A DNA stretch of 64,000 bases, from contig NZ_WHOB01000048.1 of the NCBI RefSeq assembly GCF_013141775.1, positions 1 to 64,000 of the forward strand, written 5' to 3'. This document shows, piece after piece, positions 25,636-34,770 of the stretch. How positions within the stretch are numbered: the stretch's first letter is position 1; each line of letters starts with the position of its first letter. A program made the position numbers and the translations under genes. Origin of the DNA: Paenibacillus phytohabitans (GTDB lineage Bacteria > Bacillota > Bacilli > Paenibacillales > Paenibacillaceae). Below the pieces are notes generated by a model. The model was not told where the DNA came from. It worked only from the letters and a program-made list of their open reading frames with translations, and ran no database searches.

Positions 25636-25647
25636 TTTGTATACAAG
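25636..25647. promoter_or_regulatory. Palindromic operator, copy 3
   Basis: TTTGTATACAAG shares the 10-bp core TTGTATACAA with the copy in the uxuA/GntR promoter. It lies 65 bp before the binding-protein start and links this gene to the GntR regulon. Confidence 0.7.
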
Positions 25648-25711
25648 ATTCAGCTTACATTGTAGAGGCATCAAGCCATCAACTACACCTATAACGGAGG
25701 TCGTACCAGTG

Positions 25712-27322
25712 ATGAATTCATCCAGATCCAATAAGCTGCATAAACCGCTTATCGTTGTGTTAGGTCTCACATTGCTTGCTGCAGGCTGCAGCAGCTCCAA
25801 GAAGGATAATTATGAAAGCGCTTCTGTCACTCCTGCCGGAAATGCCCCGGCTTCCAATGAAGCCGCGGCAGCTTTCACTTATCCGATGACGGGCGGCATA
25901 GAGCTGACTTATATGAATGAACAGCTGGGAGGTACGCCGGAACGGCTGCCGGTCGATGACGAATATGAGAAGCGGACAGGAATCGCAATCAGACAGCTGG
26001 GCGGAACACCGATGACCGACCAGAAGTTCAGTCTGCTGCTGGCCTCGGGCGAGCTGCCGGATATCTTCCTCAATACCTGGCTGCAATACCCGGGCGGACC
26101 TGATAAAGCCGTGGAGCAGGGTTACATTCTGAAGCTCAATGATCTGATCGATCAATATGCGCCCAACTTGAAGAAGACCCTTCAGGAGAACCCGGATATC
26201 GACAAAATGATCAAAACCGATGACGGTACGTATTACGCCTTCCCGTTCATCCGCTCGGAGATCGGCCGGGTCTACGGGGGGCCGATTATCCGCAAGGATT
26301 GGCTCGATGAGCTGAATCTCGGCATCCCGGAAACGATTGAGGAGTGGCATACCGTACTGACTGCTTTTAAAAACAAGAAAAATGCAGCCTCACCCGTAAC
26401 CTTCCGTACGATATTCCTGGGAGAGCGGACTGGAGGGTTCGCCGGAGCGTTCGGTGTGATGGGTAACTTCTACGTTAACGACGGCAAAGTAGTCTATGGC
26501 TATCTGGAGCCTGGCTACAAGGAATACCTCAATACCATGAGCCGGTGGTACAAAGAAGGGCTGATTGACAAGGATTTCGCTTCGATTGACGGCGCTACCG
26601 TTGACAAGAAAATGACCTCGAATGTAAGCGGAGCAACGATCGGCTGGCAGTACTATATTGAGAAATATAACTCAGCCGTGCAGGAATCGGACCCGGAAGC
26701 CGATTTTGTAGCCGCTCCATACCCGTCTGCGGTCAAAGGCGGCCTTCCTGAGTTCGGCCAGCTGGATAATGCCTATGCGGGGACAAGCTCGGCAGCCATC
26801 TCAGCCACAACCAAAAATGTCGAAGCCGCTATGCGCTGGCTGGATTATGCTTTTACCGAAGAAGGCAGCAAGCTGAATACCTATGGGATTGAAGGCATTA
26901 CCTATACGCTGGAAAACGGCAAGCCCGTCTATACCGATCTTGTGGTTAAGAATCCCGAAGGCCTCGGCAGCGACCAGGTCATGTCCAAGTATTCGCACGG
27001 CACCAACTTCCCGATGATTCAGCAGGACAACAATCTGCCGGCGAAATATCCGGCAACCACAGAATCTATCGGCATCTGGAAACAGACCAATCATGAGAGC
27101 CACCTGCTGCCTCCGGTAACGCCAACCGCCGAAGAAGCGGATGAAATGAGCAGCATTATGAACGACATCAATGCTTTTGTGAAAGATATTGAGCTCAAGA
27201 TCATTCTGGGCACCGATTCCGTAGACAATTACGATAACTATGTGCAGCAGATGAGGGACCTGGGCATCGGGCGCGCGCTGGAAATTCAACAAGCGGCCTA
27301 TGAACGTTACCTGAACCGTTAG
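25712..27322 (+). CDS. Sugar ABC transporter binding lipoprotein (LplA-like)
   Basis: A 536-residue secreted lipoprotein. Its N-terminus has a positive start, a hydrophobic stretch and the lipobox LLAAGC (Cys about 26), followed by the two-lobed fold of family 1 binding proteins, with LLASGELPDIF and AAMRWLDYAFTEEG as recognisable parts. ATG 25712 is chosen because GGAGG lies 9 bases upstream; an in-frame extension to 25613 has none and would disrupt the signal peptide. No permease genes adjoin it, unlike the two other binding proteins in the window. The GntR-type operator before it suggests binding of aldouronates or related xylan fragments. Confidence 0.88.
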   Translation: MNSSRSNKLHKPLIVVLGLTLLAAGCSSSKKDNYESASVTPAGNAPASNEAAAAFTYPMTGGIELTYMNEQLGGTPERLPVDDEYEKRTGIAIRQLGGTPMTDQKFSLLLASGELPDIFLNTWLQYPGGPDKAVEQGYILKLNDLIDQYAPNLKKTLQENPDIDKMIKTDDGTYYAFPFIRSEIGRVYGGPIIRKDWLDELNLGIPETIEEWHTVLTAFKNKKNAASPVTFRTIFLGERTGGFAGAFGVMGNFYVNDGKVVYGYLEPGYKEYLNTMSRWYKEGLIDKDFASIDGATVDKKMTSNVSGATIGWQYYIEKYNSAVQESDPEADFVAAPYPSAVKGGLPEFGQLDNAYAGTSSAAISATTKNVEAAMRWLDYAFTEEGSKLNTYGIEGITYTLENGKPVYTDLVVKNPEGLGSDQVMSKYSHGTNFPMIQQDNNLPAKYPATTESIGIWKQTNHESHLLPPVTPTAEEADEMSSIMNDINAFVKDIELKIILGTDSVDNYDNYVQQMRDLGIGRALEIQQAAYERYLNR

Positions 27323-27375
27323 ACGATGCTCATATTTCCAGGCTTATACTACCAAACCTTTAGGAGGAATTATCC

Positions 27376-30300
27376 ATGAGTCAAAAAAGGAAACTCAGCA
27401 ATGGCTGGCAGTTCAGCAAGCAGCCGCTTCATTCGGAGCTTGCCGAGGTGGCCGCAGGTGCAGACTGGATGACGGTTACGCTGCCGCATGACTGGCTGAT
27501 CTATGATACCCGCAATCTCTACGAGAACGGGGAGGGCTGGTACCGCACCAGCCTTACGTTCGAAGAAGTACCTGCAGATGAGCATGTGTCCTTGCGTTTC
27601 GAGGGAGTGTATATGAACTCGACGCTGTACGTGAACGGACAGGTGGCGGGGGAGTGGAAATACGGATACTCCACCTTTGAATTCGATATCACCCCGTACG
27701 TGATAGCGGGAGACAATGAAGTCTATATGCGTGTGATCCACGAATCGCCCAATTCCCGCTGGTACTCCGGCGCCGGAATTTACCGGCCGGTCTGGCTGAA
27801 GACAATGTCGAAGACGCATATGGCTGCTGACGGAATTTATATTGCGGCCAGAGCAGCGGCGGAGGGTGGAGCCTGGACTGTAGATGTGGATGTGGAGCTG
27901 CATACTGCTGAAGCTGGGGCGTCAGGCAGGGAGCTGAAGCTGCGGCATAGCATTCTGGATGCGCTAGGAACAGTAATTGCCGCAGGAACCTCTGAGGTGC
28001 CTGTGCTGCAGGGCGGTTCAGCCGTACATAACCACAGCCGCCTGACGGTTGATCACCCGTTGCTATGGGATATTACCAGTCCCCATCTCTATTCTCTGCA
28101 ATCTGAACTGCTGGCAGACGATGAGGTCATTGAAGTGGAGAAGGAGAGCTTCGGGTTCCGGACGATGGAGCTGGACAGTGACAAGGGCTTCTTCCTCAAC
28201 GGCCGTCATGTCAAAATATACGGAGTCTGCCAGCATCACGACCTCGGTGCTCTGGGTGCTGCTGTGAACAAGGCGGCGCTGCGCCGCCAGTTCGTCCTGC
28301 TGCAGGAAATGGGCGTCAATGCCATCCGCACCGCGCATAATATGCCAGCTGTGGAGCTTATGGAGCTGGCCGATGAAATGGGGCTGCTGATCGTGTCGGA
28401 AGCCTTCGATATGTGGGAGCGCAGCAAGACGCCTTATGACTATGCACGGTTCTATCCGGAGTGGTGGAAGCGCGACATTGCCAGCTGGGTGCGGCGGGAC
28501 CGCAACCGGCCAAGCCTGCTGATGTGGAGCATCGGCAACGAGATTTATGATACCCACGCTGACAGCCGCGGCCAGGAGCTCACCCGGGAGCTGCAGGAGG
28601 AAGTGCTGGTCCATGATCCGCGCGGCAATGCTTTTGTTACCATTGGCTCGAACTATATGCCCTGGGAGAATGCGCAGAAATGCGCCGATATCGTCAAGGT
28701 GGCAGGCTACAACTATGCGGAGAAATATTATGAGCAGCATCACCGGGAACATCCGGACTGGATAATCTACGGCAGTGAGACCTGCTCGACAGTACAGAGC
28801 CGGGGAGTCTATCATTTCCCGCTGGCTCAATCTGTTCTGGCCGATGATGATCAGCAGTGCTCTTCTCTGGGGAACAGCTCGACCAGCTGGGGTGCCAAAA
28901 GCACGGAGGCCTGCATCACCGCAGACCGGGATGCTTCCTTCTCGCTGGGACAGTTTCTCTGGACGGGCTTTGACTATATCGGGGAACCGACTCCTTATCA
29001 CACCAAGAACTCATACTTCGGGCAGCTGGATACCGCCGGTTTCCCTAAGGATTCCTATTATATCTATCAGGCAGAATGGACGGATTACCGCACGCATCCG
29101 ATGATTCATATCTTTCCTTACTGGGATTTCTCGCAGGGCCAGCTGATTGATGTACGGGTCTGCTCGAATGCTCCGCGCATTGAGCTGTTCATGAATGAAG
29201 TGTCGCAGGGCAGCGTGGACATCGATCATGTCCACGGACATAAGCTGCTTGGAGAATGGCAGCTGCCTTACGCGGACGGTGTCCTGCGTGCAGCTGCTTA
29301 TGATGAGCAGGGGAATGTAATCGCCACGGAGCAGATTTCCTCCTTCGGGGATGCAGCTTCGCTGGTGTTAACTCCAGACAAGCAGGAGATTGCCGCAGAC
29401 GGTACGGACCTTATCTTCGTAACGGTCAGCACGCTGGATCCGTCGGGGCGTCCGGTAGCGAATGCCAATAACCGGGTTCACCTCAGTGTTGAGGGCCCGG
29501 GACGGCTGATCGGTCTGGATAACGGGGACAGCACGGACTATGATTCCTACAAAGGCGTAAGCCGCCGCCTGTTCAGCGGTAAGCTGCTGGCAGTGATTGC
29601 CGGTACATTGGAGCCCGGAACGATTACGCTGCGTGCGGCTTCGGCGGATCTGGCTTCGGCTGAGCTTACGCTGCGGTCGGTGCTTCCCGCACCGGGAACG
29701 ATTGCTGAAGATGAGCTGTATCTGTATGCGCATAACCCGCTGGAGGCAGAGGCGGCATCCGGTAATCCGGAGAGCGGCAAGGAAGAGGAGATCCCGGTCC
29801 GTAAGCTGGAGATGATCTGCCCTGAGGGTAATATTCTGACGCCGGCGCAGCCGTCACTTCCGGTCCGGGTGAAGCTGCATCCGCAGGGTGCCGCCTGGCA
29901 GGATGTCCTTTGGCGGATCACCAACGCCGCCGGAATTGATGCCAATATTGCCACCATTGAGACCAGCGGGCATGAAGCCGTAATCACGGCTTTGGGTGAT
30001 GGCGATGTATACATCCGCTGCGGGACAGCCAATGGCGCAGACGGCATCCGGCTCTATTCACAGATGGAATTCAAGCTTACAGGGCTTGGCCAGGCTTATC
30101 TGAATCCGTATGAATTTGTCTCCTCGGGATTCAACAGCAGCCATAGCCGGAATCTGACCAACGGCAATGAACGCGGTGTAGCTACAGCCCGGGAAGGGGA
30201 GAGCTGGATCTGCTTCGAACGGATTGACTTTGGGGATGATGGGGCCGATGAGATCGTTCTGCCAATCTTCTCGCTGGATGATCAGGAATTCCCGATTGAG

Positions 30301-30867
30301 ATATGGGAAGGCATTCCCGGAGAGAATGGTGCCGAATTACTCACCACAGTCACTTACCAGAAGCCGTCCCGCTGGAATGTGTACCAGGAAGCAAGCTATA
30401 CGCTGCCCAAAAGGCTGACAGGCATCACTTCACTGTCCTTCATCCTGCGGAAGAAGATTCATCTGAAGGGCTTCTCGTTTGTCCGCAGGCACAAGGCGTA
30501 TGAGCGTCTGGCTGCACAGGCCAACAGTGCCGTTTACGGGGATGCCTTCACCATAACGGAGGATGCCATTGAAGGGATCGGCAACAATGTCTCGCTTATA
30601 TTTGCCGGGATGGACTTTGGCGGGACGGAATGCTCACGGGTTGTCATCTGCGGACGCTCAACGCTTGCGAACAATACGCTGCAGATCCTGTTCAGCGGTC
30701 CCGGCGGCGAATCCAAGCAGCTGATTGAATTTGCCGGGAGCGGCAGCTATACGGAGCGTGAATTCATTCTGGAGCCGCCGGTAAGCGGCAGCCAGACGGT
30801 CACCTTCCTGTTCCTGCCGGGCAGCCGGTTTGACTTCAAGTGGTTCCAGTTTCTGCTGTCCGTATAG
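27376..30867 (+). CDS. GH2 family glycoside hydrolase, large multidomain, intracellular
   Basis: A 1163-residue enzyme with no signal peptide. It has the GH2 sugar-binding jelly roll (about 1-150, LPHDWLIYD and RWYSGAGIYRPVW), an immunoglobulin-like domain, and a TIM barrel (about 265-570) with acid/base E389 (SIGNEIYD) and nucleophile E468 (YGSETCST). Extra C-terminal beta domains include an invasin-like one (about 665-780) and one or two carbohydrate-binding-type modules (about 890-1163). Family members act as beta-galactosidases, beta-glucuronidases and others; the substrate is not decided by sequence. It is 53 bases after the binding-protein gene and follows it in the same operon. Confidence 0.88.
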   Translation: MSQKRKLSNGWQFSKQPLHSELAEVAAGADWMTVTLPHDWLIYDTRNLYENGEGWYRTSLTFEEVPADEHVSLRFEGVYMNSTLYVNGQVAGEWKYGYSTFEFDITPYVIAGDNEVYMRVIHESPNSRWYSGAGIYRPVWLKTMSKTHMAADGIYIAARAAAEGGAWTVDVDVELHTAEAGASGRELKLRHSILDALGTVIAAGTSEVPVLQGGSAVHNHSRLTVDHPLLWDITSPHLYSLQSELLADDEVIEVEKESFGFRTMELDSDKGFFLNGRHVKIYGVCQHHDLGALGAAVNKAALRRQFVLLQEMGVNAIRTAHNMPAVELMELADEMGLLIVSEAFDMWERSKTPYDYARFYPEWWKRDIASWVRRDRNRPSLLMWSIGNEIYDTHADSRGQELTRELQEEVLVHDPRGNAFVTIGSNYMPWENAQKCADIVKVAGYNYAEKYYEQHHREHPDWIIYGSETCSTVQSRGVYHFPLAQSVLADDDQQCSSLGNSSTSWGAKSTEACITADRDASFSLGQFLWTGFDYIGEPTPYHTKNSYFGQLDTAGFPKDSYYIYQAEWTDYRTHPMIHIFPYWDFSQGQLIDVRVCSNAPRIELFMNEVSQGSVDIDHVHGHKLLGEWQLPYADGVLRAAAYDEQGNVIATEQISSFGDAASLVLTPDKQEIAADGTDLIFVTVSTLDPSGRPVANANNRVHLSVEGPGRLIGLDNGDSTDYDSYKGVSRRLFSGKLLAVIAGTLEPGTITLRAASADLASAELTLRSVLPAPGTIAEDELYLYAHNPLEAEAASGNPESGKEEEIPVRKLEMICPEGNILTPAQPSLPVRVKLHPQGAAWQDVLWRITNAAGIDANIATIETSGHEAVITALGDGDVYIRCGTANGADGIRLYSQMEFKLTGLGQAYLNPYEFVSSGFNSSHSRNLTNGNERGVATAREGESWICFERIDFGDDGADEIVLPIFSLDDQEFPIEIWEGIPGENGAELLTTVTYQKPSRWNVYQEASYTLPKRLTGITSLSFILRKKIHLKGFSFVRRHKAYERLAAQANSAVYGDAFTITEDAIEGIGNNVSLIFAGMDFGGTECSRVVICGRSTLANNTLQILFSGPGGESKQLIEFAGSGSYTEREFILEPPVSGSQTVTFLFLPGSRFDFKWFQFLLSV

Positions 30868-30872
30868 CAATC

Positions 30873-30921
30873 AGGGATATCCCAAACAGCCACCATCTGG
30901 CGTTTGAGATATCCCTTTTTC
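30873..30921 (+). terminator. Intrinsic terminator
   Basis: AGGGATATCCCAAAC (30873-30887) pairs with GTTTGAGATATCCCT (30902-30916) with one mismatch, followed by TTTTT. It ends the binding-protein/GH2 operon and borders the convergent gene. Confidence 0.85.
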
Positions 30922-30923
30922 TA

Positions 30924-32249
30924 TCAGCTGCCATATATCCGCCCGTCATCGCCTGCTTCACTGATCCGTACCTCAATAAGCTTCATTGTGCTGACAGCCC
31001 TGACCGCATGCCGGTCTCCACGGGCTATAGTGAATATTCCGCCTGCCGATGCTGCGGCTGCGGCTCCGTTCACCGTGACCTCACCGTGACCCGATACAAT
31101 CATCCATGTCTTGGCAGAATGCTTACAGTCCATTTCCGGGATGTCATGCTCCGGCAGCAGTCTTAATATCATCGTAAGTACAAGGCGGGTGCCATTTGCT
31201 GCCTGGTCCAGAAGGGTATAGCTGCCCCAGCCGGCCTCACCGTACCTCGGCTCCTGAACAGAATGCTCTTGCAGGATATCCTTGATCATGTTTGCTTCCT
31301 TCCTGGCTGCAACCAGGATGCCTTCGGGGCTCGCTATGGCGACTATGCCGGGTACACCGATTACATGCAGCGGCACCTTCAGCTCATTGACGATATGGGT
31401 ATCCCGGCATTCCCCCCATAGGCCTCCTTCGCCAGTCAACGGAGAGTCCAGCCGGGCAGCCAGCGTATCCCAGCTTCCCAGATCAGACCATTCCCCCTTA
31501 TGCCGTACAACGACTGCTTTGGTGCTGTGCTCCGCCACTTCCTTGTCGAAGCTGCGGACCGGAAGTCCGGCATATTGCACAGCAAATGCCGCATGATCAG
31601 CGGGCAGCCCCATCCTCTGCAGATGCGACAGCAGGAAGCTTAGCCGAAACGCGAATACCCCGCAGTTCCATAAAGCCTGCTCCTCTATCAGCTCCCGGGC
31701 TTTGGCGATATCCGGCTTCTCTGCAAAAGAGAGCACCTGAGCATACGCCTCCGTGCCTCCTTGTGCCGGGACAATATAGCCGTATTGATCCGAAGGATAG
31801 GCAGGCTGGGTCCCAAGCAGGAGGAGCTCTGCCTGTGAGGATGCCAGAATATCCGGAAATTGAGGAAACAGCCGGAAGAAGTCTTCGTCCGCATACATAT
31901 CAGCCGGAGCCACGCAGATGATGTCCTCCGGTCTAGCCTTTCCTGCGGAGTACAAATGCAGGGCACCATAGGCGGCTGCCGTAAATGTGCCGCGCTTGTG
32001 AGGCTCCCCGATTACCGGAAATTTGTTTCCGGTATAGCGGCGGGTAATGGCCAGCTGCTCCTGATGCGCAACGAACAGCACGGATTCGTCAAGTCCCGCT
32101 TGAGCGAGCTGGCGGCATACGCGTCCGATCATGGACTCCGTGCCCCCGTCAGGTGCAGGAAGCAGCGGCAGGAACATCTTGGAACGGAGGCTGCCGGAGA
32201 GGGGCCATAGCCGCATACCGGAGCCCCCGCTTAGAAGAATAGTATGCAA
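30924..32249 (-). CDS. Mannose-1-phosphate guanylyltransferase with C-terminal cupin (ManC type)
   Basis: A 441-residue protein. Residues 1-290 form a nucleotidyltransferase with the signature LLSGGSGMRLWPLS, the lysine motif SFAEKPD, and the metal site in VAPADMYAD. Residues 330-430 form a cupin like that of type II phosphomannose isomerase/GMP fusion enzymes. It makes GDP-mannose from mannose-1-phosphate and GTP for surface polysaccharide or glycoprotein. The start is TTG (32247-32249) with AAGGAGG 10 bases upstream. It follows the DUF6492 gene by 14 bases in the same operon. Whether the cupin is an active isomerase is uncertain. Confidence 0.88.
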   Translation of the reverse strand: MHTILLSGGSGMRLWPLSGSLRSKMFLPLLPAPDGGTESMIGRVCRQLAQAGLDESVLFVAHQEQLAITRRYTGNKFPVIGEPHKRGTFTAAAYGALHLYSAGKARPEDIICVAPADMYADEDFFRLFPQFPDILASSQAELLLLGTQPAYPSDQYGYIVPAQGGTEAYAQVLSFAEKPDIAKARELIEEQALWNCGVFAFRLSFLLSHLQRMGLPADHAAFAVQYAGLPVRSFDKEVAEHSTKAVVVRHKGEWSDLGSWDTLAARLDSPLTGEGGLWGECRDTHIVNELKVPLHVIGVPGIVAIASPEGILVAARKEANMIKDILQEHSVQEPRYGEAGWGSYTLLDQAANGTRLVLTMILRLLPEHDIPEMDCKHSAKTWMIVSGHGEVTVNGAAAAASAGGIFTIARGDRHAVRAVSTMKLIEVRISEAGDDGRIYGS

Positions 32250-32263
32250 GGCGGTCTGCCTCC

Positions 32264-33079
32264 TTAAGGTTTGGGCGGAGTGGAATATCCCTTGCGCTGA
32301 TGGAAGGACAGCGAACGGTACGTACGGGCATACTTCTGAAGCTGCGCTTTGCCCAGGGAAGCCGCCGGAGTCTTCAGAGCTTTATTGTTGGCGTTCCTGA
32401 GCAGCACAGCGGCGCTGTTCCTGCTGTACACATAATTGGCATAGGTTTCGAATTCGGAGAAGCCGAACTGCTTCGTTTTGTCGATGGAGCGGAGAATGGC
32501 GGCATGCCAGGGCATCCCGTGCCGGGCTTCAATAGTTCTTTTGAGACTGGCCAGCTTCGCGGACTCGAACAGCATATAGTGTGTAACAAAAGACTTAGGG
32601 GAAGGAGCGGCGGCGCCGAGCAGCTTCCGGTAGGTGCGGAAATATTCCGGCTGGCTCCAGCTGCGGCAATAAAAGATACTTTTCCCGCCGGAACGGAAAC
32701 GATGGGGGCGAATCAGCACCGTATCCGCATCAACCACCAGGAAGAATCTCTCGCGGCAAATATGATCCCCGTTCATCTTAAGCAGCTGCTGGTACAGCCA
32801 GCCGGATCGGTTCCAGCGGGAAGAGGAGTAGCGGATAGCTTTCTTAGTAAACGGCAGAACGGTAGTTTCATCGACAAAGACACAATTTTTGCGGGAGCAC
32901 AGCCCTCTGATCTTGCTGCTGTTCGGCGAGACAATATAAATATGGCTGATAGGGTGGCGGACGGAGCGGCGGAGACTGTCGATCACATGGGGGAGGGTGG
33001 CAAGATCCTTTTCAATAGCCGGGATCAGAACATCGATTGGAGGGCCGTTTTTCGTTACATTTTCCGAAGCTGCTGACAT
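32264..33079 (-). CDS. DUF6492-like protein, probable glycosyltransferase-type
   Basis: A 271-residue basic protein. It starts with PIDVLIPAIEKDLATLPHVIDSL, carries a D-x-D motif in FFLVVDADTVLI (about residues 120-131), and later has HYMLFES, GFSEFETYANYV and many Tyr and Arg residues; this matches what I recall of DUF6492, a GT-A-like family. It is likely to transfer a sugar in the cytoplasm. ATG at 33079 is preferred over a 26-residue in-frame extension because GGAG lies 8 bases before it. It is first in an operon with the GDP-mannose enzyme, which suggests mannose as donor sugar, by inference. Confidence 0.65.
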   Translation of the reverse strand: MSAASENVTKNGPPIDVLIPAIEKDLATLPHVIDSLRRSVRHPISHIYIVSPNSSKIRGLCSRKNCVFVDETTVLPFTKKAIRYSSSRWNRSGWLYQQLLKMNGDHICRERFFLVVDADTVLIRPHRFRSGGKSIFYCRSWSQPEYFRTYRKLLGAAAPSPKSFVTHYMLFESAKLASLKRTIEARHGMPWHAAILRSIDKTKQFGFSEFETYANYVYSRNSAAVLLRNANNKALKTPAASLGKAQLQKYARTYRSLSFHQRKGYSTPPKP

Positions 33080-33291
33080 GGATTCATCTCCGTACCTATA
33101 TTGACACTTGAGCGTCTGCACTAGGGTATGCCTGCGGATTAACGGTTGACAGGGCAATGATCCTGCTGAAAGTTTATCTTCCCATAGGGGGCAGATGCTT
33201 TATTCAAATACGCCTTCTTCCGCATAGAATGCAGCGACTATGCAAATCAAGGGAGGATGGAAGCTCCCTTCCCGGACAGGAGAGTGCATGC

Positions 33292-34047
33292 GTGACAGCC
33301 AAGCAGGTTCAGTCAGGTCAGAGCAAATGGTACAAGACCCAATTGTTGCTTAAGAACCAAACCATTACCCCCTTCATCCCGGATACCCGGAGGTTTACCA
33401 GACGCAATCTGGAGCAGATGATTCACAGCTATGGAATGATTTATGTCAAGCCGGAACGGGGAACCTATGGCAATGGAGTGATCCGCGCTGAGCGGGGGGA
33501 ACGGCAGGGGTATACGTACCAGTATGAGGAAACGCGGCGCCATTTCGATACGTTTGAAGCTTTTCATAAAAGTCTGGCGAAGAAGATCGGCAGAAGGAGC
33601 TATCTGGTTCAAAAAGGTATCCATCTGCTGAAGCAGGGCGGGCGCCGTTTCGACATCCGGGTGATGGTGCAGCTCAGCCCCAAGGGCGTCTGGGAGGCTA
33701 CCGGGATCATTGGCAGGCTGGGGCATCCGCGCAAAATAGTAACCAATTACCACAGCGGCGGCAAACCGACCGCAGTGGAGCAGTTGCTCTCTACCCATCT
33801 GTCGGCCCACCAGCTCGCGCAACTGAAGGGAGAACTGAACCGTCTGGGCACACGCATCGCGGTTCAAATGCAGAAGACCTATCCGCGCCACCGGCAATTC
33901 GGTGTAGACATCGGCCTTGACCGGACGCTCAAGCCATGGATTATTGAAGTGAACATGAATCCTGACCCGTATATTTTTAATCAGCTTAAGGATAAATCCA
34001 TGTACCGCAGAGTGATGAGGTACCGGCGTTTTAGCCTGAAGCCATAG
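33292..34047 (+). CDS. YheC/YheD-family ATP-grasp protein
   Basis: A 251-residue protein with an ATP-grasp core: YVKPERGTYGNGV (nucleotide-binding lysine), YLVQKGI, FDIRVMVQ, and the metal site IIEVNMNPDP near the end. It matches the YheC/YheD family of Bacillus, which is linked to the spore coat. GTG 33292 with AGGAGA at spacing 7 is chosen; a 45-residue in-frame extension has atypical composition and no ribosome site. It is divergent from the DUF6492/GDP-mannose operon, and spore surface decoration is a reasonable shared theme. The ligated substrate is unknown. Confidence 0.8.
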   Translation: MTAKQVQSGQSKWYKTQLLLKNQTITPFIPDTRRFTRRNLEQMIHSYGMIYVKPERGTYGNGVIRAERGERQGYTYQYEETRRHFDTFEAFHKSLAKKIGRRSYLVQKGIHLLKQGGRRFDIRVMVQLSPKGVWEATGIIGRLGHPRKIVTNYHSGGKPTAVEQLLSTHLSAHQLAQLKGELNRLGTRIAVQMQKTYPRHRQFGVDIGLDRTLKPWIIEVNMNPDPYIFNQLKDKSMYRRVMRYRRFSLKP

Positions 34048-34053
34048 AGCATA

Positions 34054-34090
34054 CAAAAAAAGGCCTGCCAACGTGCAAGGCCTTTCTTTT
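34054..34090. terminator. Bidirectional terminator
   Basis: AAAGGCCTGC (34059-34068) pairs with GCAAGGCCTTT (34075-34085) with one bulge. A-rich sequence lies before it and T-rich sequence after it, so it can serve both convergent genes. Confidence 0.75.
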
Positions 34091-34101
34091 GTAATCATTT
34101 T

Positions 34102-34680
34102 TTATAGGCTTACGCTTTGCCAGCAGGAGTCAATCAGACCTTCGATCTCCTCGTCCTTAAGGTCCAGATAATGGTTCAGTGCGCTTTTCACGACATAGAC
34201 GATGGAGCCGTAATGCATCTGCACCATGAACTTGGGGTCCATAGCGGTAAACAGCTTCTGTTCGACGGCTTCGGCGTAGAGCTTCTCCAGCGGATGACAC
34301 CAGCCGCCTTCATAGGCCGCTTGCTTGACTTCATCATAGATATAGGGCGAGAACGAATACTGTTCGATAAATTGAAAGCCCTGCGGATACTCCAGTGACA
34401 GGGTGATCAGATTCCTCCAGGCCCGCTCCAGACGGGTGCGCAGAGGTTCACCGGTATATATGCCGTCAAGCACCTTATGCCCGTTAAAAGTAACGATACC
34501 CCTATACAGCTCATTGATGATTGCTTCTTTACTCTCAAAATAATGATAGATGCTTCCGGTAGAAATCCCGGATTTCCTGGCAATCAGCGACATGGAAGTC
34601 GCCTGAAGCTCCTTCTCAATAATCAGACCCAGCGTCGTTTCCAGAACGGCCTGCTGAACCTTATTATAATTGTCGAACAT
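34102..34680 (-). CDS. TetR-family repressor
   Basis: A 192-residue repressor. The helix-turn-helix is about residues 25-50 (ATSMSLIARKSGISTGSIYHYFESKEAI), a typical TetR signature, and the rest is the helical ligand and dimer domain. GGAGG lies 7 bases before the ATG. It lies downstream of the SDR gene on the same strand. A 16-bp sequence, TCGAAC-N2-TCATTCTA, appears just before its start (34695) and before the SDR start (35628), with a related palindrome at 35670, so it most likely represses both itself and the reductase. The inducer is unknown. Confidence 0.88.
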   Translation of the reverse strand: MFDNYNKVQQAVLETTLGLIIEKELQATSMSLIARKSGISTGSIYHYFESKEAIINELYRGIVTFNGHKVLDGIYTGEPLRTRLERAWRNLITLSLEYPQGFQFIEQYSFSPYIYDEVKQAAYEGGWCHPLEKLYAEAVEQKLFTAMDPKFMVQMHYGSIVYVVKSALNHYLDLKDEEIEGLIDSCWQSVSL

Positions 34681-34694
34681 AAACCCGCCTCCAA

Positions 34695-34710
34695 TCGAAC
34701 ATTCATTCTA
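34695..34710. promoter_or_regulatory. TetR operator-like site before the tetR gene
   Basis: TCGAACATTCATTCTA matches 14 of 16 positions of the site upstream of the SDR gene at 35628-35643. It lies 15 bp before the TetR start. Confidence 0.65.
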
Positions 34711-34770
34711 ATGTAAGGCAAGAGGTTCCGGCTTGTCAAGGCACGTAGGGGGCGGCATTATGACTGCGTT

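Larger units (their letters stand above)
25309..25711. other. Intergenic region between the Nif3-like gene and the binding-protein gene
   Basis: About 400 bp without a convincing gene; a 67-codon frame in it has no ribosome site and odd composition. It holds a small AAGGGACA/TGTCCCTT hairpin at 25340-25360, a terminator at 25564-25607 and a palindromic operator at 25636-25647. Confidence 0.6.
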
